64,000 nucleotides of DNA from contig JBAIAC010000059.1 of assembly GCA_037349315.1 (NCBI GenBank), positions 22,848,501 to 22,912,500 on the forward strand, given 5' to 3'. This stretch comes from Chelydra serpentina. Taxonomy: Eukaryota > Chordata > Testudines > Chelydridae. Positions 55,360 to 64,000 of this stretch are shown one piece after another (the stretch's first letter is position 1; the number at the start of each line of letters is the position of its first letter). Both the position numbers and the translations under genes were made by a program. The notes under the pieces are model-generated. The model made no database searches. It had not been told where the DNA came from and worked only from the letters and a program-made list of their open reading frames with translations.

Positions 55360-56429
55360 GTCTAGGTGAAATTATAATCTAGAATGAGTGCCCAATTGAA
55401 AGGCTGTACTCAAAAGAGTAGTCTTGGTCCTCTATCAAATAGGGAGGACATAGCTAGTGGGTTCTGTCCTGGACCTGGTACTAGTCGATATTTTCATTAA
55501 TGCCTTGGCTAATGGCGTGGAGAGAGTGCTTATAAAATGGGCAGATGACACCAAGCCGGCAGGGGTTGCTAGCACTTTGGAGGCCAGGATTAGAATTCAA
55601 GCCTGATTTCATACCAATTCTCCAATTTATCAGCAAGATGAAATTCAATAAAGAAAAGTGCGGAGTACTACACCAAGGAAGGAAAAATCAAATGCACAAC
55701 TACAAAATGGGGAATAAATGGCTAGGCAGTAATACTGCTGAAAAAGGAATCTGGATCACAAACGCAATGAGTCAGTAACGTGATGCAGCTGTGAAAAAGG
55801 CTAATATTCTGAGGTGTGTTAACAGGAGTGTTGTATGTGAGACACGGGGGGTAATTGTTCCACTCCTACTCAGCACTGGCGAGGCTTCAGCTGGAATAGT
55901 GTCCAGTTCTGGGCACCACACTTTGAGAGAGAGGTGGATGAATTGGAGAGAATCCAAAGGAGACCAACAAAAGTGGTTAAAGGTTTAGAAAACCTGACCT
56001 ATGAGGAAAGTTTAAAAAACAAAACGAAAACAAAACTGGGCATGTATTGTCCTGAGAGAAGAGTGAGGGGAGAACCTGGTAAGTCGTCTTTATAACCATT
56101 CTTAACATAACAGAAGATGGTGATCGATTGTTCTCCATTAAGCAATGGGCTTAATCTGCAGCAAGGAAGACTTTTTGGTTAGGTGTTAGGAAAAACTTTC
56201 TAACCGTCAGGGTAGTTAAGCTCTGAAATAGGCTTCCAGGGGAGGTGGTGGAATCCCCGTCATTGGATGTTTGTAAGAACAGGTTGGACAAACAACTGTC
56301 AGGGATGGTCTAGATTTACTTGGCCCCGCATCAGCACAGAGGGATGGACTAGATGACCTCGCCGGTCCCTTCCAGCCCTGCAGGTCTGTGATTCTGTGCT
56401 CTCCTGAGTATATTTAGAATCTAGCAAAA

Positions 56430-56695
56430 CAAAAATTGTTATTGATATTGCTGTCGTGCCTGGAGGCCCCAACTGAGATTGGGGCCTCCGCTGTGCTAGG
56501 TGCTGTACGTATGTGTAAGTCAGAGACAGTCCCTGGAGAGCTCAGGTCTGAACAGACAAGACAAAGGGACAGGGAAGGGGAAAGTGACTTGCCCAAGGTC
56601 ACCCAGCAGGTCGGTGGCAGAGCTTGAAATGGTACCCAGGTCTTCTGATTGCTTTATGCTCTGTGACTTGCACTCTGCCTTGTAGTGAGGCCTTG
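56430..56695 (-). repeat. CORE/MIR-like SINE
   Basis: CGTGCCTGGAGGCCCCAACTGAGATTGGGGCC, TAGGTGCTGTACGTATG, GTGACTTGCCCAAGGTCACCCAGCAGGTCGG and CCCAGGTCTTCTGATTG lie in reversed order. Confidence 0.85.
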
Positions 56696-57812
56696 TGAAG
56701 TGGTGGCTCTGGCTGACCCAGTCTGTGTGGGATGGCTGGGCTAGCCAGCTATCTCCCCATTGGAGTCGTCCCTGTGCTCTGGGTACTGATTCAGTGGTTC
56801 CCAGCCACTGGTAGTTTGGCCTGGGTTTGAGATGGACTCTTGGCTCTTCCCTCCTTACCTTAATGATCTGCCCCTTGGCTGGGCTTTGGTGCATGGTCAC
56901 TGCCCACGCCTTGTTCAGCTGTGCACTTTCTAGTCCACATTGGAGCCTGGTTTGGAGCAGGCCAAGTCCCATAGGTCGGGGGGGGGGGGGCGAGGGGGAG
57001 GAGTAGATGCATTTGAATGGGGGTGGAGGGCACAGCCAAGGTCTGATAAACTGGAACAGTTGCCTGCGTGATGGGCAGGTGAAGGGTTAAAGGGGCAAGC
57101 TCTCTGCGCGCCTTCCCCAACATAATCCTCTGATTTTGAAGAAGAGCACAGGCTGGGTAAGCCCACCCCAGGCCTGGGGCAGAGAGCTCCATTCTCATGG
57201 TCCCCGTGCGTGGCTGGCAGATGTTTCTTGTTTCCTGAAGCCGTGCTGCTCCTACTGCCTGGGAAACCCACAGAGGCGGGGGAGGATCTGCGGGCTACTG
57301 GACTGGGAGCGGCTGCTGCCAGGCGGAAGCGCTTAGTTAGGTTTTCCTAGACAGCTTTGAATGGGAGCCAGCAGCCCTCACGCTACGGGAGAAAATCCAC
57401 GAGGTCAGGAAATCCAGCAGCAGCTCCAGATCCGTGCTCAGGCTGTCTGCTTGGCATTGCTGATCCCATCCGTTCTTTCCACCTCTCCCCCCCAAGCAAT
57501 CACCTCCAGTGGCTTTTGACTCAGTATCTCGCTTGGCTTCTGATGTGCATCATTTGGCATCAGTCTGAGGTATCTGCATGCAGGATGTTAGTTAGGTGAC
57601 GAGGGCAGAGCGGGTGAATGTTCAGTGAGACTCACTCGAACTACAAGCGCTTGGGCTCTGGCTTTTCCGACTCCGCTATGCGTGCGCCACAGCATCCAGC
57701 ACGGAGCAGAGAAGTGGAGATTTTTAGTGTTTTTTTTCCTATTTGTCTTTGCTTTAAAGTCGCCCCTGTTTGAGAGCTGCAAACTCCTCTCTTCCTCTTC
57801 CATCGATTATTT
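56696..57812. other. No gene recognised
   Basis: A G-run is at 56979-56990. ORFs 56520-57271 on the minus strand and 57136-57599 on the plus strand show no motif. Confidence 0.4.
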
Positions 57813-57890
57813 TTGTTAAGGCCAGGAGGGACCCCTGTGACCAACTAGTCTGAACTCCTGCAGAACAGGCCCTAGAATTTTCCAGCCCGT
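57813..57890 (-). mobile_element. CR1 LINE 3' tail fragment
   Basis: TTAAGGCCAGGAGGGACCCCTGTGACCAACTAGTCTGAACTCC matches the tail type at 11940-11990. Confidence 0.75.
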
Positions 57891-58849
57891 GAGTCCTGCA
57901 CCCAGGGCAGTAACTAGTGGTAACTTACCACTCGAGCAAGTGACTGCTTTCCTTCCCTGCCCCCGCTTTTTTGACAGCCAAGAAGCCTTCTTCAGAAGGA
58001 CACGTCTTTGCAGGCAGCCGTCATCGGGTGTTGGGGTCTCGGTGGGTGCCAAGGGGCTAGCTAGCTTGCAGTCTGTATGCAACCTGTGCACACACCGGCT
58101 AATCTGCCCACAGTATAGCTGCAATCTCCGTGGGTAGATACGCTGTTACATACAGCATGAGCACCGCAGCAGCATGTGCCCTTACTAGACATAGGGCAAG
58201 ACGGGGATAGATAGAAACTGTCTGTCCCTAAAAGAAATGTGGCTGCGGCAGCATCCCATAAAACCCAGCCTGCTGTGGCCTATAGGCCTGCTGTAACCTC
58301 TGGCAGCTGCAGGACAGCGCCTTCTGCTGCATAATAATTAATGGGAAAGTCCCCCATCTGCTTTGTGAACAGAACAACTTGGCTGCTATGATAGAGAAAC
58401 TATTTTATTCCTCCTCGCTCCTCTCCACTCCCCCACCCCCACCCCCCCAGAGAGTTGTGGGCTCTCAGGAAGCACACAGCACCCTAGCTTGTATTGGTAC
58501 AGTTACCCCGCTAAACATGACCCGCAGATGGGGAAAATAAATTGGGCTTTTTCCTTATGGTATTTTGGGGCCCTTTGGAAGGTTTTTGTTTGGAAAGGAG
58601 CCTGCTTGTTTCATTCCTTGAGTAACCCAGGTCGTGTGGACCCTGGAAGATGGCTAATTAAATGATGACCTCACCGGAGAAGAGACTGAAAGCTGAGCAG
58701 AGAAGGGATTTTTATGCCTTGTCTATATCAAGCTCTTGCTCTGATTGCAGTGATGAGTGGCCTGAAAATGGTGTCGCTGCACTGGGGAAAACCCCATGTG
58801 TCTGACTCCATTTGCATCTCATGCTTTCCTTGTGCAAAGCTTAGGGTTT
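57891..58849. other. No gene recognised
   Basis: No motif in the short ORFs. Confidence 0.4.
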
Positions 58850-59022
58850 AGAATCATAGAATGTCAGGGTTGGAAGGGACCTCAGGAGGTCATCTAGTCC
58901 AACCCCCTGCTCAAAGCAGGACCAACCCCAACTAAATCATCCCAGCCAGGGCTTTGTCAAGTCTGGGCTTAAAAACCTCTAAGGAAGGAGATTCCACCAC
59001 CTCCCTAGGTAACCCATTCCAG
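58850..59022 (-). mobile_element. CR1 LINE 3' tail, little diverged
   Basis: It is nearly identical over about 170 bp to the tail of the copy at 42310-42483, including CTCAAAGCAGGACCAACCCCAACTA and AAGGAAGGAGATTCCACCACCTCC. It is strongly 5' truncated. Confidence 0.95.
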
Positions 59023-59749
59023 TAGTTTGCACTACTGCACCTACGTCAGTGACTGCCAGAGCTGTCATGGTTGGAATTGGGGCAAATTCCCAATGTCAAC
59101 AAGGCCTCAGTCACTGTTTAAAAAATTCTTTCGTTTTTAACACCTTTATCTCCAATGAGGAATAAACTATTTGGAGAAAAGATGTCTCTGTTAAAGAGTC
59201 AGTTAAGGTGACAGAGCTCACAACACACAACCTCTGAGAGGCCCAGAAGTTCCTCCAATTCTACCAGACTCGACACTCTGGATATTTTTAAAGTAAAAAA
59301 GCAAGCCGAAATCTTGGTTTTGTTTTTTAAATTACTTTTCAGGCTTTCTCCATAAATGAGGGGGGAAGGGCAAAAGCCCACTGTTTGACACATGCGTTGC
59401 AGGTGGTCTTTAATGGACCAGTAAGTAGAGGTGTCTGTCCAATTGGTTTCTGGACTTTGGAAGGTGCCTAGGAGGAGACTGCAAGTGAGAGCAGCAGAGG
59501 TGCTGGCAGCCGGTGAACACAGAAGTTGGCACCGAGCACTCCAGTGCCTGGTATGTATATGTACTGTTAGCTGTCTGAATAAATATGGTTGGATCGGTGT
59601 GTAACCAATGATGTGCCATGTAAGGGAAGATCACAGTTGGTCTGAAGGGGTATTCTAGAAGATGTCTACATACATTTGCAAACAACTCAACTCCCTGTGG
59701 TGATGCTGTCGTTTTTGATTTGAGTGATTTATTTTGTTGTTTGAGTGAC
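59023..59749. other. No gene recognised
   Basis: ORFs 59199-59393 and 59410-59685 have no motif. Confidence 0.4.
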
Positions 59750-59885
59750 TTAATTTGTTCCTAATTGAACTCCTAGATTAAACTGAAATAGAGTCCACAC
59801 AGCTTTTTGTATTAGTTTAGCGAAACTGGTTTAAAGTAACACCTCTAGATAAGCACATGCCACTGTGTGTGTAGATAAGCCCTTG
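59750..59885. repeat. Short DNA-transposon relic
   Basis: GAACTCCTAGATTAAACTGAAATAGAGTCCACAC, GAAACTGGTTTAAAGTAAC and GTGTAGATAAGCCC resemble 52678-52960. Confidence 0.5.
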
Positions 59886-61059
59886 GAACACATTTTATAT
59901 GACAACTGATTAATACTGGGGGAGGGTCCTCAAAATCCAATCACCTTTTTGCTGGGGGATTATTCGAGAAGAGCTAGATCGTAATTGTAGTGTTAGAATT
60001 TGGTATGTAGCTACCTGCTGCCCAGCAATATGTAATATGCATGTCTGGCACCATGGAAATCTCTTCTCCCCTCTTGTGCCATTCCTATGGCTGTTAGATT
60101 ATTTACAAGGGAATACGAACACTACTATCTTGACAGCCTCCTGTTTGGTCCTGCAGTGTTTGTAAGTACTTCTCCCCTCCTGATGCCACTGGGAAGCCAT
60201 TTCCCAAGCCTGTGGTGGCAGATGGCTCTTTTCCATTGCAAATGGCCCCAAAATTGGAAATGATCTACACAGCACACCTCAGACTTTTTACCCACCCTTT
60301 CTGCATGCACAGCAGGGATCATGTCAAAAGTGGGAACCTGTTGTAGACTGGCTCCCTGTGCCACTCGCCTACAGCATGGATAGCTCATTAGCATGCAAAT
60401 GTCCAACCCAAAGTGTCAGTCCTCTTGCTCCCATCACATACGTGATAGGCTGTTGTCTGCCTAGGAGACACGCGGGCATACTGCGTTGCATACTGACATG
60501 GGGCCACGTTGTGCCCTCACCGTGTCAATCTGGAACGAGCGCCCTGGCTTCAGTCAAGTTACTGACGTGAATCTGGAGTGCAACAGAGAACAGGATTTGA
60601 CCATGGAATCACCGTCTTCTGCTCACGATTTCCCCATGCCACCTGTGCTGTGTTCATCCTAAATGCACCCTCTTTGCAGGAAGTTGGGAAGAAGACTGGA
60701 TGACTTGGGGAGAGGGAAGCTTCCTTGAATGTTGATTTAATATTCCTTGAGTAGTCTGTAAGCGTGCATCAGAAGCTGGGAGGGAACCTAGCCTGCAGCA
60801 CCATCCTCTTTCCAGCTTCTCCACACTCTCTTGTAACCCTTTATAAACATCATGTTGCATCCTAAGGAAAATCCTATGGGGACCTTAACTGCAGTGTCAC
60901 AGAAATGCTGCTGTAACAAGCAACCTGTCTGCACCCCAGGCAGTCTATGCTGGCATGTCTAGAACCGAGAATAAAGCCTGGAGTAGTCAGAAATGGGCTT
61001 ATGCACCGACATCCACCAGATCAAATTGTGTGTTACTGGCTGACTGCTAGAAAGGCTGG
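59886..61059. other. No gene recognised
   Basis: ORFs 60125-60406, 60358-60570 and 60654-60860 lack motifs. Confidence 0.4.
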
Positions 61060-61188
61060 CCTCTTAAACTTAAATTGTAAGCTCTTTGGTGCAGGGACCA
61101 TTTTGTGGGGTGTGTGTGTACACACAGCATCTAGCACAATGGGGCCCTATCCCTGATTGAAGACATTGCAGATTAATAATAATGGGAC
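61060..61188 (+). repeat. SINE tail fragment
   Basis: AAATTGTAAGCTCTTTGGTGCAGGGACCATTTTG, CATCTAGCACAATGGGGCCCTATCCCTG and AATAATAATGGG are tail blocks. Confidence 0.8.
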
Positions 61189-61933
61189 GTTGCCACATTC
61201 CTCCTGCTTTGACGTTAAAAATCTTAGCATTTAGTTCTCAGTGGCAATGATCTCTTCTGCTCACCCGAATTCTTAAATCCAATGCCTCACTGTGAAGTGG
61301 GCTGTAATTATTGGGCTGTTTGTCAAGTAGGAAGCTGATCATCAGTAGACTGTATGGACTGTGTAAGTGACCTAGTCGTTCAGCAGAACCAACTGAGAAT
61401 TGCCACCCAAAAGTGTGTGGGGGGGGGGAGGCAATCTCCAGCTAAAACCTTCTTTAACTTCTGGAGTAGAGCTGTCTTCGGCCTTCTCTGCACCACCTCA
61501 TGATTCTGCTGCAAAGTGGGGGCCACTGCACCTCTTATCTAGCAATTACATCCCTGACCCTACTGTGGTCAGCTGCATTGGGATAACCAGTGTGGTCTGA
61601 GCATGCAACAAGCTGTTCTTAATCCTGGCTTTTGTCACTGAACCTCCTCTGTAATGACCTAGGGCAACTGGCCTAGCTACATTCTATAGGATTATTAAGT
61701 ATAATGCCCACCATGCCAGCCCCCCAGCTCCATCAACAAACACACTAGGAGTATGGCTGCTGTGACAGCTAGTCAGTGAGGAGGATAATGGGGGGACTAC
61801 TTTGGGCACTGAGGAGGCAACCTTTCCTTCTCATCCAGTCACTGAGACAGCATCTGATCAAAGGGCATGTATTAGAGAGGTCTGTGTCTTGCTGTTCAAA
61901 GCTTTAGTGCTTGAAGTGTTAAGTCTGAGACTT
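61189..61933. other. No gene recognised
   Basis: A G-run is at 61421-61429. No motif in ORFs. Confidence 0.4.
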
Positions 61934-62160
61934 TGGTCTAGTTTATACTGGAAAATGTTTACTGCTATGGCTGTACCAATATAGCTATAATGGCAAACCC
62001 TCCTTGTGGAAGCGTGGCTTATACTGGCAAAAAATGGCCATTTCTGGTATAGGTCTTACCAGTTCCCTGAATGAAATGAACTATACAGGCAAAAGCATTT
62101 TTTTTGCCAGCATAACAGTGTCTACAATAGGGTTTTTGCCAGTATAAAAATGTTTTTTAA
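61934..62160. repeat. Short DNA-transposon relic
   Basis: Repeated TGGCAAAA / TTTTGCCAG and TATACTGG blocks form degenerate inverted arms (GGTCTAGTTTATACTGG at the left, GTTTTTGCCAGTATAAA at the right). Confidence 0.5.
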
Positions 62161-62167
62161 AAAAGTG

Positions 62168-62321
62168 ACAAGTTTCAGAGTAGCAGCCGTGTTAGTCTGT
62201 GTCAGCAAAAAGAACAGGAGTACTTGTGGCACCTTAAATTTGTTCGTCTCTATTTCAGCATAAGCTTTCGTGGGCTACAGCTCACTTCATCAGACGCATG
62301 GAGTGGAACACACAGACTTCC
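62168..62321 (+). mobile_element. Short retroposon-like family copy, 7-bp flanking repeat
   Basis: TTTCAGAGTAGCAGCCGTGTTAGTCTGTGTC, AAAGAACAGGAGTACTTGTGGCACCTTA, CATAAGCTTTCGTGGGC and CTCACTTCATCAGACGCATGGAGTGGAA. AAAAGTG occurs at 62161-62167 and 62322-62328. Confidence 0.75.
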
Positions 62322-62328
62322 AAAAGTG

Positions 62329-63012
62329 TAGATGTAGCCTTCCTCTTAGCGTTCGTTCACTGCCTAACAGCCCACAGCCTTTCCAAGCAACGTTCTTTTG
62401 CAACAAATAGTGCTGGTTACAACCTTCACTTGGTATCATTGCTAACCCTAACTGTTCAAAAACTCAAGTTTAAGCCCCCAGAAAGCATGAGATTCACTTT
62501 AAAAAAAAAAAAAATCTTGATTTAAAATATATTTTAATTTGCCTTTTGAATTTTGAGCCCCTAGAGTTCCTTTTTTTTCCAGACCTTTCTCTGCAACCAT
62601 GAGTGCGAGACACTTGCTTTTCTTCTTGTTAAATGAAAGCTGAGTTTCTTAATTAATCACATGACTCTACGAGCTGGGATTTTAAGAAAAGCACCAAATA
62701 TTTAGATTTGCAATAAAATTGCCAGAGTTGGGAACGCTGCTATAGAGCCATTGACTTGGCACCATGATGGAAGGTATAATGTATGTGGGTGAATTTTCCA
62801 CTGCTAGGTCCCTGATTTCTGCAACAGCTGGGAAATTCCTCAGTCATGTCACTTACATTTTTAAAAACAGTTTCCACTGACTTAAATATGAAAATGAATA
62901 TCTATCTCAGTGCAGTAGCCCCCAAGTTATTTAATTTGATCCTAAATTCAATTTGTTGTACGTTGTCCCTGTATTTTAAGTTTTCTCTAGACCTCAAACT
63001 TCTCTCGTTCTC
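62329..63012. other. No gene recognised
   Basis: A poly-A run is at 62501-62514. ORFs without motif. Confidence 0.4.
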
Positions 63013-63293
63013 AAACTTCATTGTACTGTGACCCACTTCTGACAACAAAAATTACTACGTGACCCCAGTGCCCTATGTCACGCTAGAGTCTAGAATCAGG
63101 GCCAGCATTGGGGGGGGTGTGGTAAGTGGGGCAATTGCCCGAGGCCCCACACCACAGGGGCCCCCGCAAAGCTAGGTTGCTCGGGCTTCGGCTTCAGCCC
63201 TGGGTGGCAGAGAGTCTAATGCAGGCCCTGGTGACTCCGTTAAAACGAACTTGTGACCCACTTTGGGGTCGTGACCCACAGAACCACTGCTCT
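63013..63293. mobile_element. Worn hAT-type element (TTCTCAAACT ... GAACCACTG)
   Basis: The left part TTCTCAAACTTCATTGTACTGTGACCCAC and right part GTCGTGACCCACAGAACCACTG are inverted relatives of the CAGTGGTTCTCAAAC ends. The right flank CTCTAGAT and the left-hand CTCTAGAC (62984-62991) might be the target copy, but they are not directly at the edge. Confidence 0.5.
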
Positions 63294-63595
63294 AGATTTT
63301 TATATTGGGAGAGCCTGGGAGTGGGAGTGGAATAGCAAAAGGTGTTTCAGTTCAGGACCAAGGAGCTTTGGCAAAGCTGCAGGGAAGCTTTCCTTTCGTC
63401 TTCTCTACATGTACTCGGTATTCGGTCCAGTGTCACCGCCTGGTAACCAGGGTTCAGGTGATTAGCCAATGGGATTCCACCCCAGGTGGTGATTCGTTTC
63501 TGCTTGGCTTCTCAATGGTGTAGATGAAAGGCCATCACCTGTGTCTTGGTTGGGTTGGCACAAGCCTGGTTCTTATTGTAATAGGTTTAAAGCAG

Positions 63596-64000
63596 TGGTC
63601 ACTGACTGGTCGATCCTAGAGGATCTCCCAGTCGATTGTGATCTCTGGCTGCGGCTAAGGCTTGCTCCCTGCCTGCCCTGGCCCCACGCCGCTCCCGGAA
63701 GCGGCCAGCGTTCCCCGGGGGTGGGGAGGGGCAGGGGTCTCCCTCTGTGCATTGCCCCCTCTGCAAGCACTGCCCCCGCAGCTCCCATTGGCTGGGAATG
63801 GGGAGCTGCGGCCAGTGGGAGCTGCGGGGGCAGTGCTTGCAGAGAGGGGCAGCGCGCGTGGCCGCCCCCCCCTCCAGGGGCCGCAGTGGCGCGTTGGCCC
63901 CTTCCGGGAGCAGCGTGGGGCCGGGGTAGGCAGGAAACCTGCCTTAGTGGCAGCCACACTGCACTGCCGACCGGGAGCTGCCTCAGGTAAGTGCTGTCTG
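63596..64000. mobile_element. hAT-type element starting CAGTGGTCACTGACTGGTCGATC, cut by the window end
   Basis: The end CAGTGGTCACTGACTGG and GGTCGATCC / CAGTCGATTGTGATC blocks are typical of a reptile hAT family. Its GC-rich interior has a long hyphenated palindrome (63756-63849). The ORFs on both strands here are GC by-products. Confidence 0.7.
63756..63849. repeat. Inverted repeat with arms of about 37 bp
   Basis: CTCTGCAAGCACTGCCCCCG-CAGCTCCCATTGGC at 63759-63792 pairs with GCCAGTGGGAGCTGCGG-GGGCAGTGCTTGCAGAG at 63811-63844, with one mismatch and an 18-bp spacer. Confidence 0.93.

Larger units (their letters stand above)
54040..56398 (+). mobile_element. CR1 LINE, about 1.95 kb of CR1 sequence split by a hAT element
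   Basis: CR1 sequence runs from about 54040 to 54955 and resumes at 55368. The RT fingers are visible in ORF 54456-54716 (FKSRGPDEIHPGVLKEIAEA and WRRANIVPVFKKGNKED). The first catalytic block is in ORF 54842-55024 (MHLDFNKVFDTVS). Later parts read the C-terminal region in pieces. It ends GATGGACTAGATGACCTCGCCGGTCCCTTCCAGCCCTGCAGGTCTGTGATTCTGTG. Frames are broken in several places, so the copy is old. Confidence 0.92.

Noticed and set aside
63541..63990. 149-codon ORF and overlapping minus-strand ORFs at the window end
   Set aside because: They are GC-rich frames within a hAT-type element and its palindrome, without any domain.
63985..63995. Splice donor CAG|GTAAGT near 63987
   Set aside because: It is inside a repetitive element close to the window edge, and no open exon with an acceptor precedes it.
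1..64000. CRISPR arrays, operons, bacterial promoters or rRNA
   Set aside because: All evidence (CR1, SINEs, splice sites, CpG island) is vertebrate nuclear. No regular spacer-repeat arrays exist; the 77-bp array is a contiguous tandem repeat without spacers.

Overview
This is 64 kb of vertebrate nuclear DNA, almost certainly from a turtle or a close reptile relative. CR1 LINEs dominate and are joined by hAT and PIF/Harbinger DNA transposons, CORE/MIR-like SINEs, and a tRNA-head SINE with a CR1-like tail of the kind known from turtles. Host coding density is close to zero. The window looks like one promoter followed by a very long, repeat-filled intron. Family names come from motif recognition; no database search was run.

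Layout. Positions 1-4376 are the right part of an autonomous PIF/Harbinger transposon. It has a nearly complete DDE transposase on the minus strand, a basic coiled-coil exon like the Myb-type partner on the plus strand, and a small minus-strand ORF that resembles a BEN domain. A six-copy 77-bp tandem repeat lies between them. The transposon sits inside a hAT element (4377-5641) that is itself an inverted duplication. Positions 7009-8290 hold a short terminal-repeat element that received a second transposon. Positions 8820-9560 are a CpG island whose likely non-coding first exon ends at a strong splice donor (9501). From 9501 to the end everything looks intronic, except a 70-bp candidate exon at 49092-49161.

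The intron holds CR1 copies at 11935, 17216, 18299, 25392, 42305, 48846, 54040, 57813 and 58850. Several hAT non-autonomous elements have readable 8-bp target duplications (14251, 19785, 29895, 36922, 37948, 49852, 54956). Three large decayed copies of a hAT family with CAGGGTGGA-type ends start at 12495, 24790 and 45411. Many short SINE pieces are scattered between them. Insertions inside other insertions give a relative age order.

The most unusual object is the Harbinger element, because of its possible third (BEN-like) gene, its internal satellite, and a transposase that is open over its full length apart from one stop codon and has E in place of the first catalytic D. The second is a short retroposon-like family whose three copies are flanked by direct repeats of 7, 9 and 11 bp.
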